Origin: Lantana camara
Taxonomy: Eukaryota; Streptophyta; Magnoliopsida; Lamiales; Verbenaceae
Length of the DNA: 64,000 nucleotides
NCBI GenBank assembly: GCA_037501455.1
Contig: CM074862.1
Coordinates: forward strand, 62,527,501-62,591,500
Direction of reading: 5' to 3'
In this document: positions 36,983 to 48,516 of the stretch, piece by piece
How the letters are laid out: every line of letters starts with the position of its first letter
How positions within the stretch are numbered: the first letter of the stretch is position 1
Notes under the pieces: generated by a model
The model's database searches: none
Told to the model about the DNA's origin: nothing
Seen by the model: only the letters and a program-made list of their open reading frames with translations
Position numbers and translations under genes: made by a program

Positions 36983-39900
36983 TGTAACGCCCCAGTTTTT
37001 CAGTAATAATAATGTGACGTATTTGTCTATAAATTGCGTAAATTAATTATTTAATTATATGATTAATCGTTTATAAATGTTCATATTTGATTTAAACTAT
37101 AAACTATTGTTACTTTAATTTAATTCATTTTATTCTACTTTGATATTTAGTGTTTAATTTCTTAATTAAGGTTTCATGTTACCTTAACTGTTTCGGTAAT
37201 TCTGTTAATTAATTTCAACATGTTATTAGTTGGCTCTAAATTCATTTAATATGGAATTTAAGTTTTAGTAATTCATTTATAACAATATGAATTCGTTCAT
37301 GCGCATGAGTGTTCTATTTGTGCTTTGTTCATATATGTATTGATACCGAAATGTCGTGAAAATTTAATATGTTGTAAATATGTGTGTTATGAACATGGCT
37401 CTATGCTCGGTTTATGTTTTCGGATTCATTTGACGTGTTTATGAATTTAATTTTGATTGTGGAACCAAGTCGGGGGCTAACGAGCAATTAGCGCACCCTT
37501 GGTTCCGTACGTGATATCTTGAGCTCGGGAATTCGGATTCGAATTCCGACACCTCCGTTGCCTTCGTATCGACGATTCAGAGACAATGGAACAAGCCTCA
37601 TACCTTTTTGAGATCATTAAGACCTCCGAAATCCAACCGTAACGAGCAACTCGTGCAAGAGGAACTCCTTTGGTTGACTAGTCTTCATGGTGGGACCCCT
37701 TAACACCTCCCTAACCTAACCATACCTTAACCATGGCTTGTGTACCTTGGGATAAGCCTTTTTCTTCCCTTTTTTTTCTGAAAACCGAACAAATATCCCC
37801 CTTTTGCAGCTGGAACTGATCGAGAGAGAGAGAGAGGAGAAAGAAGAAGGAAACCTTGGCCCTTTTGTGATTTTGAGCTCCAATCACCATTTTTCTTCAC
37901 CAAATCTTTAAGGTATGAATATTTATGTCTTCTCTACTCTATTATGCTTGATTTCATCTCCTTAAAACATGATTTGGATCAGATTTGATTAGGGTTTGGG
38001 CTAAGAGCATGAATAGGGTTTTTGGGGAAATTTGCTCTTATGATCTTGGTTGCTTGTGTAGCTGATTTTCTTGCTTATACATGATCATATGAACTTGTTT
38101 CTTGACCCATTTCTTTCCTAACTGATAGTATATGATATTAGGAGGATTTCATCTCTTGATCCTTTTATAAAATTTTGAGTTATGGAGCTCCAAACTTGTT
38201 GATCAAACTACTTCCCCTGTTTTCGAACTGCTGTGTGAAATATTGTGTTGATGCTTGATCAAATGGTCTCCATTTCGTGTGAAATTGCATGGAGTTGAGG
38301 TACACTCACTACTATATATGTTAACATTCATGTTTCAAGTATTTGGTTCCATTTGAAGCCTCAAAACCGAAGTACATGGCCTGTTCTTATGCATGACCTT
38401 TGACAGAATTGTTGCTGTTGTGTTTGGTAACTTGTTGGTCATTCTAATGTGCTTTAAATTGTACCATTTTGCATATATATGATGTATATAAGTTTTTTAG
38501 TATGTTAGCATGCATTCCCCAAAGTTTCAGATCCCAATTCAAGCCCTAAGTGCTTGATCAAAGCATGATGGAATCATTAGGGCTCATATGTACGATTTTG
38601 GCGACCCAGTTTTGTTGCATGGATTCGATGATCTTAACGTGTGATTTAGCCTTTGCACTCGAAATGAAAAATGTTCATAACATGCTAAATATGTTTTATA
38701 TTAAGTTTCAGAGCATTTGGAGTTCATTTGGTATGTTTTTGGATTGATTTGGTATGAGTTCAGATTTGCCGGAAAACTCTGTGAACGCCCCAAGTTCTGT
38801 ACCGTGACACCCCCGTGTCTCATTTACTCATAAGAGTGAGACACGGGCGTGTCACACCTTCTGGGAAGCTCTGTACTGAGCCACGCCCGTGGCTCAGTTT
38901 GGCTAGGGTTGGTGACACCCCCGTGTCCCTTCCCCTGCGCAGTCCGTGTTGCTTCCTTTTCGGTTTTTTATTTGTTTCACCTCCTTAATGACTTTATCTC
39001 CTTTTGTGTTGAACTATGAACTTGTTTTGCTATATGTTGGGAGCATTATGGTGTAATTTCATTGCTTTTGGATGTGTTATAGGCATGCTTTTACGTAAGG
39101 CCGTTTATGTGTGTTTATATGTCGTTTATGAATCGCATAACTAATTTTTCCATATCATATGATTTTTTCTTGTTGTCAAACCTTGGAAATATGCTATCTT
39201 ATGCAATATGAGGTATATAGTAGCTTGTTGAGAGAGCTTGAATATGTTCTATGCTCCTATTTGAGTTCTTGAAATAAATTGATTGGACATATGAATTGAA
39301 GAATTTGAATGATTTATGATAGAACAAGTGAATGAATTGGTTATATGATTTTCGTGACTTAATATGATCTTTATGCCTTCATATCATGCTTATGCATTGC
39401 CGTGCGTCATATATGGTTCATTAAGAGTCTTGAGTCTCACGAACACGTCTTGTTGTCTTTGTTCAGTTTATCTCCAGGGTGGAGAGATCTTGATCGTTCA
39501 GGCACTTGGTGCTCGATCCTTGTAACTTCACGGTTCAGGTGAGGGTGGTTTTCGTTTTAGCTATGTAACAAACCCTACAACCCTTATGTGAAAAGCTTTG
39601 GCCAAAACCTTATGATTATATATATATATATATATGGTTTTCAAATGAAGTTATCGAGTAAATTCTTCTGAATTATACGTATGAGCGTATATAAGCTTAA
39701 AAATGGTTTTGTAATGAGGCTATGCTCCAAACCGTGTGTCTTCTTGCTAGCTATGGATTAGGATGACACGGAGAGGTACGTATATAGCATATACCGAGTT
39801 ACACGGTAAGGTATGATTTCTTATAGTATGTATCATATGTATGTATTGATATGTTTTGGCGAGATTATGCAAATATGAGATGTTCACGGGCCCCGGGACT

Positions 39901-40944
39901 TAGTATATGTGGCTAACCGAGGAAGCAAGGGCTGACGGGGATTCCATATACTAGTTCCAACCAAATTTACGACGATACGGACCTCGTTAGGAGTTTTGAC
40001 GAGGAAACGCAGGTCGGGCTTTTGAGGATTCATGTACCTCACTAGCCATTATGTATGATCCGGTGGCCGGGTCTTGCAAGCCCGTCCACCACCCGGAGGA
40101 AGAAGGTTGGTTATGATATGATTATGCACCATGCGGGAATGTCGGGATCCGGATCGCCCAAACGAATATGTTTATGATATGATTTATGGTCTGTGTGTAT
40201 TATGATATATTGCATGATCGCCTAATCAATATATTATTGATATTTGTCGTACACGGTCGGAGTTTGGTTGGAGATTGTGCACGCTCACTCGCCGAGCCTT
40301 ATATTTATGTATGATTTATGAAGGTAATGAATTAATATGGTTAGTCATAAAATCCGAGCATTGATTAATCATTCTCTTGCCCTTTTAGGGAACTAATGTC
40401 AACAAAACCTTGTTCGGAATTTATGATTTGCATGTGCATGTTTCTATATATGTATATCGCTCCTGCTCACTCAGTCTTCTAGAGACTGACCCTCTCCCTC
40501 CCCAATCTTTTAGTGTGCAGGTTTGACTTTGGAGTTTCGGGCTAGGCGGAGGTGTTTGGAGTCTTTGTGTTGGTCAAGTTAGGTTAGGAGAGTCTCTGCA
40601 CTCATATTTGTATTGGAATTATGTATGATTCGTTCTATTATACCATGAACTCGAATAATTTGTAATTGTTATTGAGTTGCTGTTACTGAGTTTTGCTTTT
40701 GAGTTAAAAGAGGCCTGAAGAGCCCAAATTCTGCTTATGGTTGGTATACTTGAACTTTGGCTTTGCAATGCATTATAGTTTGTTGATTGGTTATCATTGC
40801 AGGGTCTAGTTCCGCCTAGCTTAGGAGGGTTTTTATGTTTGTCTCCCGTTCGCTAGGGTTTGATACGGGTGCGGATTTACTATTTCGTTACTCGTGTTGA
40901 GCCTTAGTGCGGGGGATGTGGCGCCTCACGTGCGGGGTGCTACA
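36983..40944 (+). repeat. 5' LTR of D5
   Basis: It begins TGTAACGCCCCAG and ends GGGTGCTACA. It holds a GA microsatellite (37821-37834), a GTGACACGGGCGTGTCAC-type array (38804-38929), a TA run (39611-39633), the conserved LTR block (about 39854-40110) and a CTCAGTCT...AGACTGA hairpin (40467-40490). Nearly 4 kb is long for an LTR; I see no gene in it. Confidence 0.93.
38804..38929. repeat. Phased palindrome array in D5 5' LTR (four units)
   Basis: The 18-bp units start at 38804, 38838, 38878 and 38912 (steps 34, 40, 34). Words are GTGACACCCCCGTGTCTC, GAGACACGGGCGTGTCAC, GAGCCACGCCCGTGGCTC and GTGACACCCCCGTGTCCC. The third has swapped bases in both arms together (GAGCC...GGCTC), keeping the pairing. 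The 3' LTR has the same array near 46036-46161. Confidence 0.92.
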
Positions 40945-40952
40945 TCCTTAAG

Positions 40953-40978
40953 TGGTATCAGAGCCCGGTTGCAAAACC
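40953..40978 (+). other. Primer-binding site of D5
   Basis: TGGTATCAGAGCCCGG, then TTGCAAAACC, eight bases after the 5' LTR. Exact match to the D4 site. Confidence 0.93.
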
Positions 40979-42750
40979 GGTGCTCTCGTGTCGTGTGTGA
41001 GTCAGTCTAGGTCGTACGGCTTAGGGACTATATGATAATGTGTGCATTACATTGATCTTGAACATGAATTTGGCCTTCCTTTTTGAATTTTGTTGGACTA
41101 TCTGTTGCATTTACATAAGGATCCTTGCATTAATTGTTGAAAATGTGTCATGAGCATGCACTAATCGCATGCATCTACTCTTGAAGTAAGCTATGATTTA
41201 TAGGTTATGGAGATAATATCAAACCACGGCCAAGTTCTATGACAAAGAAGATCGATTGCAAACCTTCTGAGACATGGAAGTTGGGCAGGATACTCCGGGG
41301 AGGAATGTGGAGAATGCTAGATGCGCGGCTTCATAGACTGAGTTACAATTAACGGGTAGGATTCAGAATGGGAGGTTTGACTTTGGCGATGCGATGGCAG
41401 AGGGATATCTGGTGAAATCGGAATAAGAGTTAATCATGGGATTGTTGGGACTTAAAAGACTAATTTATGAGAATCTGCTACTCGGAGTGTTTTAATTGGA
41501 TTCAGCAAGATCTTTCAACCTAAAGGATGAAGTGAACGAACCTTGAAGATATTTTGATCCCGGATCGGACCGTTGAAGAGGTCTCAATAATTAGGAGAGA
41601 CTAAGATAAAATGGGCCCGGTAGGAGCTGTGTATCTGGGGTCGACAAGAAGGATCTATGATTAAGCCTAGTGAATGGAAATCAAGTCTGTCGAAGTCAAG
41701 ACCGGGAAGAGTTGGACTTGGTGCTCTGGATTTCGATCGTGATGGGAAACTCATACACAATAGTCACGGGAATCTTGATCAAGGTGTTGATTGGGATATG
41801 AGATCGTTTTCCCAAAACCAAGCTGAATTGCCATGTTGTGAAGTAAAATGGAAGATATGAAGCAACAAATGGAAATGGTAAAGAAAGGCAATCACTCCTT
41901 GCATGGATATCATGCGCTCAAATGTAAGCAATTGGAGGTGAATTGAATTCACAAGGGATAGGCACGGGATTCTTGATTAAGGTGACAATTAGAAGTAAAG
42001 GTCGAATTGCGAGGAGAAGTGTGGATGCTAACTCAGTGGACGTGGAAGAATTAGGGATTAAGGAAGTGCAATCTCGGATAGTGGAAGATACAAGTGATGC
42101 GAAAAAGACTCATGGAAAACTTGAAGACCGTGGGAAAGCCAAGGGATAATCACCAAGTCAAAGTAACCTTGGGATCGGAAGAACAAGGAAAGCTACCGAG
42201 CTAATAACTTCCCACATCGGTGACAGGTTCCAAAGCATTCATAGCACGTGCATCATATTTTACATTAATTATTTATCCTTTTGACCTTATTTTATCCGTG
42301 TGTTTCTAAATGGGTTTCGTTGCGCTAATGTGTGGTATAATTGTTTGATGTAAAAGTGACACATGCATTGTCATCTTTACCCGACATGCATTTTAGTGTT
42401 TACTTGATAGGAAGTCCTTTCTCCTCAACTATCAAGTATCAGTTCAACCGAGCCGCATTTGAGTTATGAGGAAGAGTAATAATAGGATGACATTAGAAGG
42501 AAGGTGATTTTGGGAAATAAGAACTTCTATTAAGGGATAGGTTAACGGAAACAAGAATTCAGAAGGAGAAGTGAGACTAGAGTTCCGGACAAGATTAAGA
42601 AAGGAGTTTCGGACACCAAGAGAACTAGGGAAGGAGTTGAAAAGCCAAATCTTTGATTTCTATATCAGTTAAACTCCACCTAATGGGATTTACTCATCAA
42701 GAGTTTCGATAAAAGAAGAATCGATGGAGTTCAACCCGGGATAACAGAAA

Positions 42751-42764
42751 TTTAAGGGGGAGAG
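42751..42764 (+). other. Internal polypurine-like block in D5
   Basis: TTTAAGGGGGAGAG is identical to the core of the terminal polypurine tract at 44198-44211, but about 1.45 kb upstream. Similar internal copies occur in D1 (10520-10533, minus) and D2 (19543-19554, minus). A central second plus-strand primer is one reading; an old duplication of the 3' end is another. Confidence 0.55.
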
Positions 42765-43991
42765 CACGACCGAGGAACAAATTGGACTATTGAAAGGGTG
42801 CTCGAAGAAATATTTCAGTAAGAATAACGAAATTGCAAATTAAGGAAGACCTGGGAGTCCTATTAGTGATGATCAGAAATAAACAAGACGGCTTGAATGG
42901 TTAAGCTGTTAAGAGGAGAGTTAAGTTACTCAAGTCGGGTTAGAGTCCCTCATTAGGTATAAAGGAAATGTCTTGGAGAATATTCCTATGTATGGAACAT
43001 GGATCTGGGGATAACAGAATTATAAGGGAGCGTCTGAAAACTCCTAAGTCAGAATTGACAAGAGAGAGTGTCGAATCCAGTTAGCATATAATGAAATGAT
43101 GGCGATCCTGAGTAATCCAATAAAGTACAAAAGGGGGTTCAATAATGACAATATTATCAAGTCTTCGGTTAGTCCCACGATACTTCGGAAGGAAATCTAA
43201 GAAGAAACCAAACCGGAAAAAGGTGACCATTGGAGGATTTACATCAAACGACAAGAATCATCAAGAGCACTCTATCTTCGATTCAAGAAATGTGGGGCCA
43301 GATACCGAATAACCCTAAGGGGTTAAAGAGTATGAATAGATAACATGAACGGAAGATGGGAAGAGGATTCGTGTTAAGGTAGATCCTAATGACGAATACC
43401 TCTAGGTAGGGATTGAATCGTCAAGGTGGTCAGGGGTAGTTATTCTCGAGGGTATTTTAAACTTTGATATGAGTAAGATAGTAGCTATGGGTGTAACTTC
43501 GAGACAGATGATCTAAGGGTATTCGGGAGGCCAAGCGTGGTTAATTAAAAAGAATTGGATGGTCGAACGAAGATTGTGGGAAATGGTGAAGACTGGAAAT
43601 AGTACAAGTCAGAACGGATCCAAGAGTATGATCCTTAAAGGATTTATCAATAGCTTCACCGAGGAACCTTGAAGAGGTTCAAGACAAGCTGACCACTGAG
43701 CTATCTTCAGGATAGATCCCACACTGGACAACGACAACTCCCAGTTCTAAACTTTGAAACTTCGGTGAACGGTACTTATAGCATTCATGATACATGCATC
43801 CATGCAATTTTAACTTATATAATTTTTATGTTAGGTGCTTTAATCTTGTATTGTGTTAAATTACTTGGAGTAATTGGATATCAATGTGGGCGACATTTAT
43901 TACTTGCTTTGGGTGCCTTACGTGATTTTTAAACTTGGTTTTGCATGAGTTGCTTGGGAGTATTGGAGACTTCCTTGCTTTATTTTCGGTT

Positions 43992-44153
43992 AAGAGACGG
44001 GGATTCTCATATTTTTGTTTGAGAGACGGGGTACTCTCTTTGCTTACGAGAGACGGGGTTCTCTCATTGTTGTTGGAGAGACGGGGTTCTCTCATTGCTG
44101 CTCGAGAGACAGGGCTCTCTCCTTGTTGCTTATGAGAGACGGGGAATCTCTCA
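43992..44153. repeat. Palindromic minisatellite upstream of the D5 polypurine tract (six units)
   Basis: GAGAGACGGGGTTCTCTC-type units start near 43992, 44021, 44048, 44076, 44104 and 44134 (steps 29, 27, 28, 28, 30). Two units have changes in the core while the arms are kept. The open frames on both strands here are by-products of the repeat. Confidence 0.9.
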
Positions 44154-44194
44154 TTGTTTGTTTTCAAGCGTACTTTGAATCCGAGGACGGATTC

Positions 44195-44212
44195 TTTTTA
44201 AGGGGGAGAGAT
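44195..44212 (+). other. Polypurine tract of D5
   Basis: TTTTTAAGGGGGAGAGAT directly precedes the 3' LTR. Upstream GAATCCGAGGACGGATTC is itself an inverted repeat, also found before the D3 and D1 tracts. Confidence 0.92.
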
Positions 44213-47200
44213 TGTAACGCCCCAGTTTTTCAGTAATAATAATGTGACGTATTTGTTTATAAATTGCGTAAATTAATTATTTAATTATATGATTAATCGT
44301 TTATAAATGTTCATATTTGATTTAAACTATAAACTATTGTTACTTTAATTTAATTCATTTTATTCTACTTTGATATTTAGTGTTTAATTTCTTAATTAAG
44401 GTTTCATGTTACCTTAACTGTTTCGGTAATTCTGTTAATTAATTTCAACATGTTATTAGTTGGCTCTAAATTCATTTAATATGGAATTTAAGTTTTAGTA
44501 ATTCATTTATAACAATATGAATTTGTTCATGCGCATGAGTGTTCTATTTGTGCTTTGTTCATATATGTATTGATACCGAAATGTCGTGAAAATTTAATAT
44601 GTTGTAAATATGTGTGTTATGAACATGGCTCTATGCTCGGTTTATGTTTTCGGATTCATTTGACGTGTTTATGAATTTAATTTTGATTGTGGAACCAAGT
44701 CGGGGGCTAACGAGCAATTAGCGCACCCTTGGTTCCGTACGTGATATCTTGAGCTCGGGAATTCCGATTCGAATTCCGACACCTCCGTTGCCTTCGTATC
44801 GACGATTTGGAGACAATGGAACAAGCCTCATACCTTTTTGAGATCATTAAGACCTCCGAAATCCAACCGTAACGAGCAACTCGTGCAAGAGGAACTCCTT
44901 TGGTTGACTAGTCTTCATGGTGGGACCCCTTAACACCTCCCTAACCTAACCATACCTTAACCATGGCTTGTGTACCTTGGGATAAGCCTTTTTCTTCCCT
45001 TTTTTTTCTGAAAACCGAACAAATATCCCCCTTTTGCAGCTGGAACTGATCGAGAGAGAGAGAGAGAGGAGAAAGAAGAAGGAAACCTTGGCCCTTTTGT
45101 GATTTTGAGCTCCAATCACCATTTTTCTTCACCAAATCTTTAAGGTATGAATATTTATGTATTCTCTACTCTATTATGCTTGATTTCATCTCCTTACAAC
45201 ATGATTTGGATCAGATTTGATTAGGGTTTGGGCTAAGAGCATGAATAGGGTTTTTGGGGAAATTTGCTCTTACGATCTTGGTTGCTTGTGTAGCTGATTT
45301 TCTTGCTTATACATGATCATATGAACTTGTTTCTTGACCCATTTCTTTCCTAACTGATAGTATATGATATTAGGAGGATTTCATCTCTTGCTCCTTTTAT
45401 AAAATTTTGAGTTATGGAGCTCGAAACTTGTTGATCAAACTACTTCCCCTGTTTTCGAACTGCTGTGTGAAATATTGTGTTGATGCTTGATCAAATGGTC
45501 TCCATTTCGTGTGAAATTGCATGGAGTTGAGGTACACTCACTACTCTATATGTTAACATTCATGTTTCAAGTATTTGGTTCCATTTGAAGCCTCAAAACC
45601 GAAGTACATGGCCTGTTCTTATGCATGACCTTTGACAGAATTGTTGCTGTTGTGTTTGGTAACTTGTTGGTCATTCTAATGTGCTTTAAATTGTACCATT
45701 TTGCATATATATGATGTATATAAGTTGTTTAGTATGTTAGCATGCATTCCCCAAAGTTTCAGATCCCAATTCAAGCCCTAAGTGCTTGATCAAAGCATGA
45801 TGGAATCATTAGGGCTCATATGTACGATTTTGGCGACCCAGTTTTGTTGCATGGATTCGATGATCTTAACGTGTGATTTAGCCTTTAAACTCTAAATGGA
45901 AAATGTTCATAACATGCTAAATATGTTGTATATTAAGTTTCAGAGCATTTGGAGTTCATTTGGTATGTTTTTGGATTGATTTGGTATGAGTTCAGATTTG
46001 CCGGAAAACTCTGTGAACATCCCAAGTTCTGTACCGTGACACCCCCGTGCCTCATTTACTCATAAGAGTGAGACATGGGCGTGTCACACCTTCTGGGCAG
46101 CTCTGTACTGAGCCACGCCCGTGGCTCAGTTTGGCTAGGGTTGGTGACACCCCCGTGTCCCTTCCCCTGCGTAGTCCGTGTTGCTTCCTTTTCGGTTTTT
46201 GATTTGTTTCACCTCCTTAATGACTTTATCTCCTTTTGTGTTGAACTATGAACTTGTTTTTCTATATGTTGGGAGCATTATGGTGTAATTTCATTGCTTT
46301 TGGATGTGTTATAGGCATGCTTTTACGTAAGGCCGTTTATGTGTGTTTATATGTCGTTTATGAATCGCATAACTTATTTTCCATATCATATGATTTCTTC
46401 TTGTTGTCAAACCTTGGAAATATGCTATCTTATGTAATATGAGGTATATAGTAGCTTGTTGAGAGAGCTTGAATATGTTCTATGCTCCTATTTGAGTTCT
46501 TGAAATAAATTGATTGGACATATGAATTGAAGAATTTGAATGATTTATGATCGAACAAGTGAATGAATTGGTTATATGATTTTCGTGACTTAATATGATC
46601 TTTATGCCTTCATATCATGCTTATGCATTGCCGTGCGTCATATATGGTTCATTAAGAGTCTTGAGTCTCACGAACACGTCTTGTTGTCTTTGTTCAGTTT
46701 ATCTCCAGGGTGGAGAGATCTTGATCGTTCAGGCACTTGGTGCTCGATCCTTGTAACTTCACGATTCAGGTGAGGGTGGTTTTCGTTTTAGCTATGTAAC
46801 AAACCCTACAACCCTTATGTGAAAAGCTTTGGCCAAAACCTTATGATTATATATATATATAAATATGGTTTTCAAATGAAGTTATCGAGTAAATTCTTCT
46901 GAATTATACGTATGAGCGTATATAAGCTTAAAAATGGATTTGTAATGAGGCTATGCTCCAAACCGTGTGTCTTCTTGCTAGCTATGGATTAGGATGACAC
47001 AGAGAGGTACGTATATAGCATATGCCGAGTTACACGGTAAGGTATGATTTCTTATAGTATGTATCATATGTATGTATTGATATGTTTTGGCGAGATTATG
47101 CAAATATGAGATGTTCACGGGCCCCGGGACTTAGTATATGTGGCTAACCGAGGAAGCAAGGGCTGACGGGGATCCCATATACTAGTTCCAACCAAATTTA

Positions 47201-48175
47201 CAACGATACGGACCTCGTTAGGAGTTTTGACGAGGAAACGCAGGTCGGGCTTTTGAGGATTCATGTACCTCACTAGCCATTATATATGATCCGGTGGCCG
47301 GGTCTTGCAAGCCCGTCCACCACCCGGAGGAAGAAGGTTGGTTATGATATGATTATGCACCGTGCGGGAATGCCGGGATCCGGATCGCCCAAACGAATAT
47401 GTTTATGATATGATTTATGGTCTGTGTGTATTATGATATATTGCATGATCGCCTAATCAATATATTATTGATATTTGTCGTACACGGTCGGAGTTTGGTT
47501 GGAGATTGTGCACGCTCACTCGCCGAGCCTTATATTTATGTATGATTTATGAAGGTAATGAATTAATATGGTTAGTCATAAAATCCGAGCATTGATTAAT
47601 CATTCTCTTGCCCTTTTAGGGAACTAATGTCAACAAAACCTTGTTCGGAATTTATGATTTGCATGTGCATGTTTCTATATATGTATATCGCTCCTGCTCA
47701 CTCAGTCTTCTAGAGACTGACCCTCTCCCTCCCCAATCTTTTAGTGTGCAGGTTTGACTTTGGAGTTTCGGGCTAGGCGGAGGTGTTTGGAGTCTTTGTG
47801 TTGGTCAAGTTAGGTTAGGAGAGTCTCTGCACTCATATTTGTATTGGAATTATGTATGATTCGTTCTATTATACCATGAACTCGAATAATTTGTAATTGT
47901 TATTGAGTTGCTGTTACTGAGTTTTGCTTTTGAGTTAAAAGAGGCCTGAAGAGCCCAAATTCTGCTTATGGTTGGTATACTTGAACTTTGGCTTTGCAAT
48001 GCATTATAGTTTGTTGATTGGTTATCATTGCAGGGTCTAGTTCCGCCTAGCTTAGGAGGGTTTTTATGTTTGTCTCCCGTTCGCTAGGGTTTGATACGGG
48101 TGCGGATTTACTATTTCGTTACTCGTGTTGAGCCTTAGTGCGGGGGATGTGGCGCCTCACGTGCGGGGTGCTACA
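44213..48175 (+). repeat. 3' LTR of D5
   Basis: 3963 bp, about 99 percent identical to 36983-40944. It has the same arrays and blocks. The GA run is two bases longer. Confidence 0.95.
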
Positions 48176-48180
48176 CGGCT

Positions 48181-48483
48181 TATCGCTTGAATTTGCCTCC
48201 GAGTTTGACGGGAATCCACAATGTATTTCATGTCTCGCAACTTCGCAAATATTATCCGGATGAATCCGAGATCCTACCCGAGGAACAAGTAGAAATTGAA
48301 CCAAATCTCACCTTCGTTCAGAAGCCGATTAAGATTTTGGACCGAAAATTTCAAGAATTAAGAAACCGGCAAATCCCACTAGTTAAAGTGTTATGGAGAA
48401 GTGATAAGACAGAAGAGGCTACGTGGGAGACGGAGGATAAAATGAGAAAGTTCCATCCCGAATTATTTCCGGAAAATCAGTGA
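48181..48483 (+). pseudogene. pol: D3 integrase end and chromodomain
   Basis: It continues the GPY/F module after the D5 TSD (YRLNLPPSL, then HNVFHVSQLRKYYPD). Residues 48-95, counting from 48187, form a chromodomain-like segment: IKILDRKFQELRN, VKVLWR, EEATWETED, FHPELF. In chromoviruses this tail steers integration toward heterochromatin. This places D3 in the Tekay/Del group. The frame is open to its natural stop at 48481-48483, 33 bases before the 3' LTR. Confidence 0.93.
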
Positions 48484-48498
48484 ATCCGAGGACGGATT

Positions 48499-48516
48499 CT
48501 TTTAAGGGGGAGAGGT
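48499..48516 (+). other. Polypurine tract of D3
   Basis: CTTTTAAGGGGGAGAGGT directly precedes the 3' LTR, preceded by the inverted repeat GAATCCGAGGACGGATTC at 48483-48500. Confidence 0.92.

Larger units (their letters stand above)
40979..44194 (+). mobile_element. Non-coding interior of D5
   Basis: About 3.2 kb with no frame over 103 codons and no gag or pol motif. It shares short blocks with the D4 interior (AAACCACGGCCAA near 41221; GATAGGAA near 42407; CGGTGAACGGTAC near 43763). It contains a second polypurine-like block, TTTAAGGGGGAGAG, at 42751-42764, and a six-unit minisatellite at 43992-44153. Confidence 0.72.
36983..48175 (+). mobile_element. Element D5: young non-autonomous chromovirus-like element
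   Basis: LTRs are 36983-40944 (3962 bp) and 44213-48175 (3963 bp), with an interior of 3268 bp. TSD CGGCT is perfect (36978-36982 and 48176-48180). A hand comparison of the two LTRs finds about 40 substitutions and a few short indels, roughly 1 percent. At 1.3e-8 substitutions per site per year this is about 0.4 million years. It lies inside the D3 integrase frame. Complete ends, intact primer site and intact polypurine tract suggest it was mobilised in trans. Confidence 0.95.

Noticed and set aside
27362..44153. The 27-30 bp palindromic repeats look like CRISPR repeats
   Set aside because: Linkers are only about 10 bases and similar to each other, there are no cas genes, and the units sit at a fixed place in plant retrotransposons.
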